DNA of 64,000 nt, taken from Lepisosteus oculatus. Lineage: Eukaryota; Chordata; Actinopteri; Semionotiformes; Lepisosteidae. Position numbers and translations under genes: made by a program. The stretch covers positions 7,306,001-7,370,000 of the forward strand of contig NC_090698.1 in assembly GCF_040954835.1 (NCBI RefSeq), read 5' to 3'. The number at the start of each line of letters is the position of its first letter. The first letter of the stretch is position 1. This document shows, piece by piece, positions 37,325 to 48,362 of the stretch. Under the pieces are notes generated by a model that worked only from the letters and a program-made list of their open reading frames with translations, was not told where the DNA came from and did not search any database.

Positions 37325-40300
37325 ATGACCGCTTCCAATGTGGAGACGTCTTCCGACAGGAATTACAGCGCCAAAGAAGAAAGAAAGGTAAGAAAGAAAG
37401 ACCTTTTAATTTCACCAGCTTTGGTATCGGCCAAAATCAAAGGAAAACTGGACTTCGACTGCAGGGGCCTGTTTTTTTGGGGGGGAACAGCCACTTAAGC
37501 AAAGCATGCACACCTGTTGTTTCCACACGAAAGATACTATCTTTCAAGCGAATCCTGCCGGTTTCCTCAAATATGTAATCGGAACGAAAGAAAGACATTA
37601 AGGCGCCCCATCGTGCAGAGAGATATCACCTTTTTCCCCCGTTCATAAACACCAGTCTGTTCATAAAAATCACTTCGGGTTCTAAGAAAAAAAGCCTCGA
37701 CTCTTTCACTCGCTGCCTCTCACACGCGTGTTTTTCATAGTTTTGGACTTGAGTCAGCAGAATGATTCCGTCTGGCAGGGCATTAGTCAGCACGGCACCA
37801 TGAAACGGGACGCCGTTTGCTTACGGGTGTGAAACTCCAGTTCCTGGAATAACGAAAAGGCTGCGGTTTGAGCGCTTCTCTTCACAGATAACCAGCGAGG
37901 CGCCTCCTGAAATGAACCTTCGCTCGGCGGGCGTTCATGAGGCGGTCTCAATATTGTCGGAGAACAGAGACCACGCAGTCAGAGGAGGAAGCTGGCGTGG
38001 TACAGGGAGTTGTTCTCCTTGTGCAACTGGGCAGTTAGGCGCCGTTTCCCGAATACTTGTGATTAGTGACTAGTGATAGAATTACGCCTTCCTCACCCCT
38101 AACCCCGAGAACAGCAGAAACCGCTGAATTAAACTGAAAAACCCAAGTAATCTATTGATCTGATAACTGAATTAGGGTAAACATTCGACAACGCGACGAT
38201 GTTTTTTAGTGATTAAGAGACAGTGTTGAGCAAGGCATTATTGAGTTAGACAAAAGTCGCCATTGGGCTGTGCGGTTATTCCAGCAGTGCATGGTGAAAT
38301 TGCACACGGAAACGTGCTATCTCGTAATTACCAGGCAATTATCTTGTTGTTGCAAAATACTACATGTCGTAATGACGAGATAGCAGATTATCCAGTAATC
38401 AGGAGATGGTGCATTCTCGCGTACTTTACGTGCTAATCGCGCGGGAGCACAATTATCAGGAGTTGACTTGCGGGTTAAAGCGGTGGAAACGATTGCAGGG
38501 CACACTCGTTCGTGTTTAAGGAGAAGTGTGAGTGTCCTCGTGGTTACACTCGTGTTCACACGAGGAAGAAAATCTAACACTTTGTCATGACCAACCCCCA
38601 GCGGAAGGCAGTGCTGGACACTGCCACCAACACTAAACTCACAGTTCTAGCTGAGCTCTGGGTTGCTGCTAAATGCCCTCAGTGCACAATGCAACAGGTT
38701 GTTCATACAGTCAAGTGATCACTGCTCTCTCCTAATTACAACACAATTACAGTACTATCTCATAATAAGATAAGTTCATTTTATTGGCCATATACAATTT
38801 CTTGTATTAGGAAGTTGTCTTTTCGCAGACCCCAACTTGCTCTCCATGAGACACACAGACAGGGAGAGAGAAGCTGGGGGTCAGAGCGCAGGGTCAGCCA
38901 TTTATACGGCACTCCTGGAGCAGCTGGGGTTAAGGGCCTTGATCAGGGGCCCAACGGAGTAGGATTCCTCTGCCAGCCACGAGATACGAGCCAGTAACCT
39001 TCCAGCCACAGAGCCACCACACCGCTCCTAATTTTCTGGTAATAAGGAGACAAAACAATTCTTTTTCCTTGATGGCAGCCATGCTCACCGGTAGTTGTAC
39101 TATCTAGATCAGATGGACTGTCCACTGTCCAGATTGTGTTGCTTTCAGCACAGTTTTGTCTTCAGTTGATGTCCATGTAAGATTCTGGAAACAATACTTG
39201 GAAATAAATCAGCAGATAATCTCTAGTGATAAAATTGTAACAACAACAGTGATCTTTCAACAAGCAAGACCTTTTTAGTTCTTACAATGTTGTGATTTTT
39301 TTTTACTTTATACACAGCTGAGGAAGCCTCTGATTGAGAAAAGACGCCGGGAAAGAATCAACAGCAGTTTGGAGCAGCTCAAGGGCATTATGGTGGATGC
39401 CTATAACCTGGATGTGAGTCAGGACACTGGAAACTGTAATACAATTGCCAACACTGTGGACACTGTACTGTACAATGACCAGCAATACAATCAAGTTCAC
39501 TGTGCACACTGTGTACAATGACCAGCACTGTGCACACTGTGCAATACAATCAATAGCACTGTGCACACTGTACTGTGCAATCACCAGCATGGTGCACGCT
39601 GTACTGTACAATTGCCAGCACTGTGCACACTGTGCAATACAATTGCCAGCACTTTGCACACTGTATTGTAGAAATGCCAGCTCTGTGCACACTGTGCAAT
39701 ACAAATGCCAGCACCGTGCACACTGTACTGTACAATCTCCAGCACTGTGCACACTGTGCAATACAATCGCCAGCACTGTGCACACTGTACTGTACAATCA
39801 CCAGCACTATTCACACTCTTATATACAATCGCCAGCACTGTGCACACTGTACTGTACAATCACCAGCACTGTGCACACTGTGCAATACAATCGCCAGCAC
39901 TGTGCACACTGTACTGTACAATCACCAGCGCTGTGCACACTGTGCAATACAATCACCAGCACTGTGCACACTGTACTATAAAAACACCAGCACTGTGCAC
40001 ACTGTGCAATACAATCAATATCACTGTGCACACTGTACACTATAAACCCATAATATTAACCAAAAATGATCTCAGGATCTCCTTAGCATTTTATTCCATT
40101 TAGAAATAAAATATTGAAATTGCAATGGTGGATTTCTGTCCTTATATGTATTTATTAATATAGGCCATACTTTCTGATTTTTAGAAGATGTAAGCTGCTG
40201 TGCAACATATTGAGTGCATTCACAGATTTTTAGTGCGAGGTAACTATTTCAATCCTTATGGTCATCATAATCAATTTTACATGCAGTAGTACAGCTGTGC

Positions 40301-41749
40301 CGCTGTGAACCCCCCTAGAGGTTTAATTCTCTCCTTTACAGAATGGCTACCCCCTGGATTTATGCATATGCAATTGCTGCAAACATCAGCAGCAGGAAGG
40401 ATATATCAGCATTAGGCTGGTTAATTGACTCAATAAAGTTGCTCAATAAAGTCGCCCAGTTTCCTGTAGCAACAGGAGGCAGGGAGTAGATGGCAAGTTT
40501 GTAGCTGTTCCCTAATGCCCCCTACCTGTTTCTCTGTGTACTGCCTTGCAGCAGTCCAAGCTGGAGAAGGCTGACGTCCTGGAGATCACAGTGCAGCACA
40601 TGGAGGGTCTGCAGAGGAGACAGGCCAGCGGTAAGTGATACCAGACTGGGCACAGTGACTGTGACTGACGATGCCTCTGAACAGTGTCACCCAGCGATAG
40701 AGAATGGGTCTGCTGGCATGCTGAGCGCGGCCAGCCACATGGCCCATGCAGAATCAAAGGACAGTGACTTGCAGAATCCTGAGGTGCTGTTTCTTCTCAT
40801 TCTTCTCCCACTCCTGCCTGCTGATCCACAAGACCTAAACTCCCAAGAAGAAGCTGCGGGTGAATATCTTTCACTTTTGGCAGTGTGCGTGCTCAGCAGT
40901 CCTGAGAGCTAGTGACTGAGACCTTGACATTACAGAAGAGCTGGTGTCTGACGTGTTCAGCCATTCTGCAAATATTCAGACTTCCAGGGTCTAGATTAAG
41001 TGAGCTCAGAATCAGGTGCTGCTCTTTTTCCCCCACAAAGAGCCGTGAGAGGTGGCTGTCCATGTTGAAGGCGATTGCTACTTTGGATGCAGCCTTTCTT
41101 CATGTGTGGTGAAAGACACCAGAGTGACAGGCTGAATCATTAACCATAAATATGATCCAGACTGAAGCACAAAGAGGAGTCCAGGGACAGCTGGTGATGG
41201 TTTTCACACAGAGACCAACAATGATGGATGTTGGCTCATACAGCTCTTCTGGTCTGGCCTGCAGGTGGTGGAAAACCAGGGTTCGAGTCCCGGCAGCGCT
41301 ACAGCAGCGGCTACATCCAGTGCATGCATGAGGTGCACAACTTGCTTCTCAGCTGCCCGGGGATGGACAAGAACGTGGGCGCGCGCCTCCTCAACCATCT
41401 TCTCAAGTCGCTGCCACGCATCACTGGAGAGGCCGGGTCTCCGGCGGCGTGCGGCGGCGGTGCCCACCACGCGCCCATCCTGGCACCATCCTCCCCGGTG
41501 TACGAACCCCGACCTGCGCACCTTCCTTCCCCATCCCCCCTGGCGCATGCCCCTGGGGCACAGCGCCAGCACCACCATCTCAACCCCAGCCGCCTGCCGT
41601 CCCCCACCACGGCGTCCCAGCCCGAGGCGCCGGAGGGCAGTGGCGGCGGTGGGGAGACGGCGCCCTCCTCCCCCGGTTCGCCGCTACCCAGCCCCCACAG
41701 GCCTCTGCCCCTCCCAGGCAGCGACCCCTCCATGTGGAGACCATGGTAG
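37325..41749 (+). CDS. her8a: HES/her8-type bHLH-Orange transcriptional repressor, four exons (240 aa)
   Basis: Nuclear repressor of the Hairy/E(spl) family; relatives act in neurogenesis and somite timing. Exons: 37325-37387, 39318-39413, 40552-40630, 41265-41749, all with GT/AG borders and consistent phases. The N-terminus is MTASNVETSSDRNYSAKEERK. The basic region has the family proline (RKPLIEKRRRERIN). Helix 2 is QSKLEKADVLEITVQHMEGL. The Orange domain is about residues 92-130 (YSSGYIQCMHEVHNLLLSCP onward to LLNHLLKSLP). A Pro/Ser-rich linker leads to the terminal WRPW (237-240), the Groucho/TLE recruitment motif. GYIQCMHEVH and the plain WRPW end point to the HES6/her8 subgroup rather than HES1; her8a is my best guess within it. 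Introns cut the bHLH at the same positions as in other HES genes. Intron 1 has a SINE and intron 2 a 31-bp minisatellite. Exon 3 has a tandem CAGCAG acceptor. Confidence 0.85.
38770..39030 (-). mobile_element. tRNA-derived SINE, copy 4, in intron 1 of the HES gene
   Basis: TTTTATTGGCCATATACAAT tail, CTCTCCATGAGACACACAGA body, GGGCCTTGATCAGGGGCCCA, and head GAGCCACCACACCGC on the plus strand. Inverted relative to the gene. The fullest of the four copies, retaining CACTCCTGGAGCAGCTGGGG. Confidence 0.85.
39440..40045 (+). repeat. 31-bp minisatellite in intron 2 of the HES gene
   Basis: Starts of GCACAC(T/G) recur at 39532, 39563, 39594, 39625 and 39656, a strict 31-bp period, for about 19-20 copies. 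Two unit types alternate: one with CTGTACTGTACAATCACC and one with CTGTGCAATACAATCGCC, giving a 62-bp higher-order unit in the middle of the array. The unit has no stop in any frame, so several long ORFs on both strands are by-products. Confidence 0.93.
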
Positions 41750-44478
41750 GACAAACCACAGCTACACAGATCAACCAGTGGCAATAATTCCCCCAAACAA
41801 TTTCTAAGGCAGGGGCAGACATCTGGAGGTTTTCCGAGGGAGGGGACAGATTTTAGGGGTTTTATTCTACCCGATCTCTTCCTGACCTAACCGAACCAAT
41901 TAACCTCTTCATCGGGCCATTTTAGACAATTGCAAAAGGCTTGAATTTTCTCCAGCTTGACATTTCTCAAAAAAACCTGATAAACAGAATCCAGCAGGGG
42001 GGAGTGTTGAAGTGGGTAGGTGGGCCGTCCTGGTCCAGAAGAGTACCTGTCCATCAGGTACATAGGTCATCATTTCAACCATTGATTCCCACACTGCTAA
42101 CCACATCACCCTCTTTGGTAGGATAATCTAAGCATGTTTTGTTAAGGAAAGCTTGTATACTCATCCAATGGCCTTCCAGGACAAGTGTCCACTCTAGGTC
42201 TTTAAAAAGTAAGGAATGAGCTAATATTCTGGTTGGACTGTGGCACTCTGGGACCAAGGACAGCTACTGTGGGACCAGTCGAAGCTACAGGCTCCTTTTT
42301 CCTGCTTCTGGAGAACTACAGGGGCTTTTCTTTTACCGACGTCTTCCACTACAACTCTGAATGGCTTAACTGGATGAATGTTGGACTGACGTGACCTACA
42401 TTTCACAAACCCTTGTTGGCTAATACCAAGAGCAAAGCATACACAGGAGATCTATGGTGTTACACTGCTCTTTTAAACCTCAGGGACAGACAAATTGATC
42501 TGTTCTCTCCTGAGGTTTGGAGTTCAGCATCCACTGATCATCAAGAGGAAGAAAGAGCTGTAAGTGACTCCCGATGGTGTTTTTCTTGAGTTTCCATCTT
42601 CAACTCTGCATACAGCTTCTTCATTCATTATTGAACTTGTTTCCTGATTAGCTGGCTATGCTATTTCAAGCCTTTAACCTCTGAGCAGTTGAAAATAAAC
42701 AGGAAACCTGCAGAACTGAAACTATTCAGGACCAGAGTCTGACTATTGCTGACATTCACCACCCATTGCATATGATATTAAAGTAATGCTGGATTGAGCA
42801 CTGATCAGGACCATTACAGATGCTGTACAGATATGCTGTAAATGAAATGGGAATAATTGCAGGTTATGTTTTTGTGATGCTTGTTCCCTATGGTGAAATT
42901 GCCTGGTATACGATATTTGCGTTGTCTTACTTCTAATGAAGTGACTTGTAATCTGTACGGATGTTTGCAGTCTTACTCTTTGCATCTCGACTGTCTTTTT
43001 TTTATTTTTATAAATGAGTGTGTGGAGGTTTCATTCCAGAGCCACGAATAGGATGTAGTAGTAGCTGTTGTTGTTGTTAGTAGAATATGTGTTGCATAAA
43101 AATCAGAATTTCTGACTAGAAAAAAATCATTTCTCTTCTGACAAGCAACTCTTTAAAAAAGGGTATATTGTTTAAGTGTTGCTTGAAGGACCACAAGACT
43201 GAACGGTGTGTTTTGGTCGAGTGTTTCAGAAGAGTTTTCTACAATTTGTTTTGTGAAAAAAAAAGATGTTTTCCTCAACTAGGGACCTGAACTCCAGCCC
43301 TTCATATTGAAGTGACAGATCTGTAGCAGGTGTTAATGAAACAAGAGAGAAGTATATGCAGAGAGAGAGGTGCATTGTTGTGCTCTATATCGTTACTGAC
43401 ACTTCAGAATGGCAACTTTAAGGCGTGTCATACACTTTATTACTTAAACACAGCTCATGGAGCGCGAGTACCTCTAACACATGTAGCATCACTGTAATGC
43501 AAAATGTACGGATTAGTAATTATTAGCGAAATTGTATAATTGCTTAACTGCTTAAATAGGTTGTCCAATATTTTCTTGTACAGTATTCAGACCCAGATAA
43601 TTACTGTCAATGCCACGTCCCGTCGTTAATATTGTTCAAATGTACATTTCTGTATGTATTTAATCAAGTAAAAAGTGAACACACTAGTTTAACCGCCGTG
43701 GTTTGCTCTTTGCCTCCAGTCAACTGCTCCTTAGAAGAATAACGTCTTGGTTGCGGTTTTGTTTAACGCAAGTATAAATAGCTGTGTGTCCACCAGAACA
43801 AGCTGAACAAGCTGGAGAAAACCCAACCTTTGCGTCCGCATAACTAGAGCAAAAACATTCAGGGCAGATGTACAAATATCCTGCTGTCGGAGCGAAGACG
43901 CGCGCTTTTTTGCTACACAGGTCTTGCTGTTTTCACGAGGCGTTGGCCTGGGCGGACAAGCCGTCGTTTCCGCGAGGACGTTAGGCCACTGGAGGTTATA
44001 ACCCAGGCTTAAAGCGCACGCGTCAAGCGCTGCATTATGAAACCACTGTCCCCTCGCACGCTGACGTGACTCGGGGCAGCTTGCGTCCTTTACCAAACCA
44101 TGTCGACATTCTTCCTAACACAGAATTACATAAACAGCCCCTGAAGCATGCCCACAAAATCCATCACAGACTTTTCAATCTGCTGACCTCATTGTCACGG
44201 TTACTTTCCCCGCCACGGACCCGGGGAATCTCCCGATGACGCAATCAGACTGAGAAAAGAAAAACAAAAGCCATCAGCGCCCCCTGCTGGAAGCTTTGAG
44301 AAAATGACTACTACGATGTCATTGGAGATATCTGTTCAAAGGTACTTTGAAGAACAACATCCACTGCTATTATTAGAACTGCCCATAGCATCAATACTTC
44401 TAGTATCAATAAGCCGGATGAGAAAACATCGTTGTATACGCACCATGTCCATGGAAGAGCGTGTCCAGGTGCCTGTAG
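41750..44478. other. 3' flank of HES gene and intergenic
   Basis: AATAAA at 42694-42699 is a candidate polyadenylation signal about 0.95 kb past the stop. The remainder is AT-rich with no gene recognised. Confidence 0.4.
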
Positions 44479-44484
44479 GTCTCT

Positions 44485-44535
<51 letters not shown>

Positions 44536-44552
44536 GAGCCCACCCAGGGACG
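44479..44552 (+). tRNA. tRNA-Asn (GTT)
   Basis: 74 nt. Acceptor GTCTCTG pairs with CAGGGAC; D arm GCGCAATCGGTTAGCGC; anticodon loop CTGTTAA with GTT; T arm GGTGGTTCGAGCCCACC. As far as I recall it matches the vertebrate consensus base for base. A TTTT run about 10 bp downstream is the Pol III terminator. No CCA is encoded, as expected for a nuclear gene. Confidence 0.97.
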
Positions 44553-45110
44553 CAAGGTCGCCTTTTACTAGAAGGTGTCATCTTCGGGCTTTTATGCTGT
44601 AAGAGTGACCATTCATCAATACAATCAATAATCACCTCCATAAACAGACACGACTAACTCCGACATAAGGCCAGCCTTCAAAAGGCACAGTTCATATGTT
44701 GGGCTGTCCAAACACACCGCAGGAATCGAACATCGGCATCCCGTCTCTCACATTTTTTGTTTCCAATTTTTTGGGGGAATTAAACAAGCAACATCAGGAC
44801 CATAACAAGTGACGCCAAGAAACAGTGCATAAAGTGTGACAGATTCGCTCCCCTCATTCCCCCAGCGGTCCCTCAGACCCCCTACAACCAGACCTGCGCG
44901 GACCCCCTTTTTAACCGGTAAACCTCGCAGATAAGGTTGACCACTACAGTTCGCTCAACACAGGCTCTCCGGTGCCCAGGATCTGGGGTGCAGGGTTGCG
45001 TACCCCATCTCTAGAGCCTCACCCCAAGCCTGGTCCGTGCGGGCAGGCGTGACTTCGGATTTCCATTCCAACTCCGCTCTTAACGAGCTCGACCAGCTCG
45101 TTACCAGTTC
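44553..45110. other. Intergenic, possible older repeat
   Basis: GC-rich sequence ending in the repeated AGCTCG motif. The following fold-back insertion shows this stretch and 45228-45300 were once contiguous. Class not recognised. Confidence 0.35.
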
Positions 45111-45209
45111 AGGTGGGGAGCTGCGTCAGCATGCGTAGGCTGCAAAGGAACGAGTAATCGGTTTATTCCATGCTGAAATAAAAGAGGAAAGAAAAACACA
45201 ACGTTTCGG
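45111..45209. mobile_element. Fold-back element, copy C (left half only)
   Basis: AGGTGGGGAGCTGCGTCAGC, CGTAGGCTGCAAAGGAACGA, GGTTTATTCCATGCTGAAAT and ACAACGTTTCGGC, ending in the centre of the consensus. Flanked by 18-bp duplications CCAGCTCGTTACCAGTTC (45093-45110) and CCAGCTCGTTACTAGTTC (45210-45227), one mismatch. Confidence 0.78.
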
Positions 45210-45319
45210 CCAGCTCGTTACTAGTTCGACCGGGCCAGCTGAACTCCTCCCTTCGGCTCTTCAGCTTCCGCGGCGTAGAAGAGACTTTGAATACCTGCTC
45301 AGCCTCTCGGTCGCTGTGA

Positions 45320-45600
45320 TTTCGGGTTGACATACATAAAGCCCCGTCTTTCGGATGAGATGTTAAACCGGGGTCCTGACTCAGTGGTCATTAAAGATCC
45401 CCGGGCATTTTTCCGGTGTCCGGGCCAAATTCCCCCCCTCGGCCTTAACCGTGGTCTCCGGATTTTCCCCATGTATGATTGGCTTGCACTCGCGTGTGAT
45501 GGACTGGCGCCCAGTCCTGGGTGTGCCCTGCCTTGCGCTCGTTGGGTAGGCTCCGGCTTCCCGCGACACAGAGTCGTGTAAAGCGGTTTGGCAAATGACA
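45320..45600 (+). mobile_element. SINE with 5S-SINE-like body joined to an L2-like tail
   Basis: CTTTCGGATGAGATGTTAAA, CCGGGGTCCTGACTCAGTGG and TCATTAAAGATCCC recall the 5S-SINE body. They are followed by GTGATGGACTGGCGCCCAGT, CTGGGTGTGCCCTGCCTTGC, TAGGCTCCGGCTTCCCGCGA and GTAAAGCGG, the common L2-type 3' end. A (TA)n run at about 45609-45620 follows. Confidence 0.65.
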
Positions 45601-48362
45601 TTTCATGATATATATATATAAAGCAGAGCTTTCGATAGCGTATGGTTTTCGAAGACAACACTTTTGTTGTTTTTTTTACCTGGTATACCTTAACAGCTCT
45701 GTTGCAGAACAGGCCTGGCCTCGGACGAAACAAAAAAAAAAGATAAGATAAAACCGAGAACCACAACAAAGCGACAACCTGTTAAGAGTTACGAGAACGA
45801 AACAGTTGCGATTCACGCACACCGTGCCGGTGCGTCTGTCTCTGACAGCCTCGGCAAGACTCGAGAAAATAATGACATTTCCTGAATTACAGGTGCGGTC
45901 CCGTGCTGTCTTGTAGCTTTCCTCCAGAGACCTCGGCTCAACACCTTGATGAAACCTGATCACACGATAATGCGGTTACTGTGAAGCGTGCACCGCGAAA
46001 TCACAGTTTCTCCTTTGGCAGGTATTGACAGAGAAAATGCACATCTCTAGTAATATAGACTATAGAGGGAAACCGAAATGGGAATTAGAGAGATGGATTA
46101 ACTTGGCAGAGCGAGGTCAAAAGCAACTGTACAGACTGAGATACAGCTTTCTGTATCGCCTGTGATAAGTTTGCTTGTATTGTTTATAAGAAGCTCGGCT
46201 TAATAACGGTGGAAGGATTTCGAAGCAACGTTTCCTAAACTTTGGTAGACGCAACCGGCTTGAAACCCACAACCCCAAGGGAATCCAGCCCTTATTATGC
46301 GTCTTGAGCTGCTCAACCACGCGTAACCCCGGCTCTTCTGTGGGTGGTTGTAGGAACTTTGGTCTCGACCTCCGCTCACCGCTCAGGAGACAAGCTGGGC
46401 GAAGCAGAAAAAATGTCGGCTTTACTAAGCCGAGGAACCCGTGTCGGAAAACGATAAGATAACATGAAGATAAACATTAGTTAATAATTACAATGTGAAA
46501 AAAGCAGGCGTTTCGCCTCGTGATTCTCGAGGAAGACCAGAACCTGGAGCCCAGTTTGAGCTCCTGCTACGGGAGAAAGCAGCGGTGGACCTCTGGGGAC
46601 GTAAAGGCCGTGGAGGAAAATTCAGTTTGACCGCGTTACGTTTTGGCGAGGGGGTCTTCTGTGTGACAATCTCAGGCCGCCACACGCGGATACATACAGA
46701 CTGAGCCGCATAAGGATCAGGCTCTCTCACGCACACGGCCGCTGTCACCTGCTGTACATACCGCAAGCTCAGGGAAAAAAAAATATCCGGTAGTTGTTTT
46801 TCCTTTAATGAATGGGGACTGTGATTTGACAGAGCTTGCGGACTTAGAGATTACGATCGTTTTAGGTTCGTTCATTGCTTATCACAAATCTGGAGCTTTC
46901 AGCCTATGCTGTGACAAAAAATATATCGTTCAACCGATTCAACAGTCGAGTTTTTTTTAATAAATCTGTACTCTTTATCTTTTAGGTCAGCCTGTAACTG
47001 ATTTTGTTTTCTGCAGCCCAATAAAATGATTGAGTGCACATATCCTGACTATTGAGTTTGTGTTCTTTGAATGTAAGTGTCGGTGTCTACACGCAGCATC
47101 TTGGAAAAATCCTTAAATAAAACTTGGTGAGACATCTGTCCCCGGATGCTACATACCCATTACGAAAACATTCAACACAAAGTGACATCGAAAACAGTAA
47201 CAACAAAAGTTTCACGCAAGTAAAAACCACAGTAATTTATTGATTTGAATTTATTTGTATAAGAGATTGCATAATTTTTTACAACATTTTACAATGTTTA
47301 CAATGTCCAGTGTAAAAAAAATCGTTTTTTTCAAAATTATTCTGTGGAAACCGCCGGCAGAAAATATTTCGTCTTGCTGTTTCGTTATTATTTCACTAGG
47401 GTGGTCGTAGTTTATCAATCGAAAAGGAAACGCACAGTGTGTGAAGCCTATATCACAAAGTCGTTGTTAGCAAATAAATAAACATCTAAGAAGTGTCGAT
47501 TAACCACTAGACGCCTCAAACGGAAAAAAATGAAGATTGAAACTCCATCATGTTACAGATTTTACAGTCCTAGCAAACGGACTGGCTGGGCTTTATATTC
47601 CAGCGCATTTTTACACACCCTTTCAAAGCCCGTAATGTCTGGAGATCCGATAACTAGTCCTCTCCTGTATTATTTAACTCGGAACTTAGATCACCCGAGA
47701 TCTATAAAAAATAAATATAATATAAATAAAATCATATATCATAAATAAATTTATTTAAGACTATTTTCCCCCTCTATGGTTTTTGGGTTGCTAGCGGCTA
47801 ATTATTCCAAAAATCTCTTTCACGAGTCCTAGAAAGAAGGGTGTCCGGCAATGCCGTCGGGTAGCTTGTTCCAGACTCCCACAACTCTCTGTGTAAAAAT
47901 ACGCTCCCCTGTAGTATCCATGCGCGTCCTGTGTTCCGTGTTTCGGTTCTCCTTCGGAAAAAGTCCATTATTTCAAATACAATGTCACAGGGTCCGTCTG
48001 TCTGCACGGGCGGTGGTGTCTGTTATTTTCGGAACTGAAAACACATCCGTATTCTTGTACAAATCAGAGCTTAAATGCAAGCAGGATGTGCTGGGCAGTA
48101 ATTAAGGTTCATAAATTAAAACTCAATCAACTCTGTTCATTTAAAAGAATCATGACGTCGTGTCATTTGAGGAATGCCCAGTTCCAAGTAAATAATCCGT
48201 ATTTGTTGGTGGTGGTATTTTGCTGCTTTGTTTGAAATTTGGTTAGAAATGTAGCGAGAAAATCAGTCTACTCGGTGTCCATCTTTCTCTATGAGGCTCC
48301 CGAAGTCTCTGTTAAGCCCCACGGGTAACGCGTGTCAGTCTTTCGGGTAGCTGGGACGGAGA
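45601..48362. other. Intergenic; 3' flank of the minus-strand homeobox gene
   Basis: TTTATT at 47750-47755 (AATAAA on the minus strand) is one of several weak polyadenylation candidates for the homeobox gene. The segment around 47830-48010 (GTAGCTTGTTCCAGACTCCC, CTCTGTGTAAA) looks like a familiar dispersed repeat, but I cannot name it. GC-rich patch at 46490-46740 without a supportable ORF. Confidence 0.35.

Noticed and set aside
39303-40103. Several long ORFs (up to 178 aa) on both strands, rich in Cys, His, Thr and Val
   Set aside because: Produced by the 31-bp repeat, which is stop-free in every frame; they fall in an intron of the HES gene.
41204-41807. Long ORFs in other frames and on the minus strand over HES exon 4
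   Set aside because: Shadows of the GC-rich real coding exon, whose frame is fixed by the Orange domain and the WRPW end.
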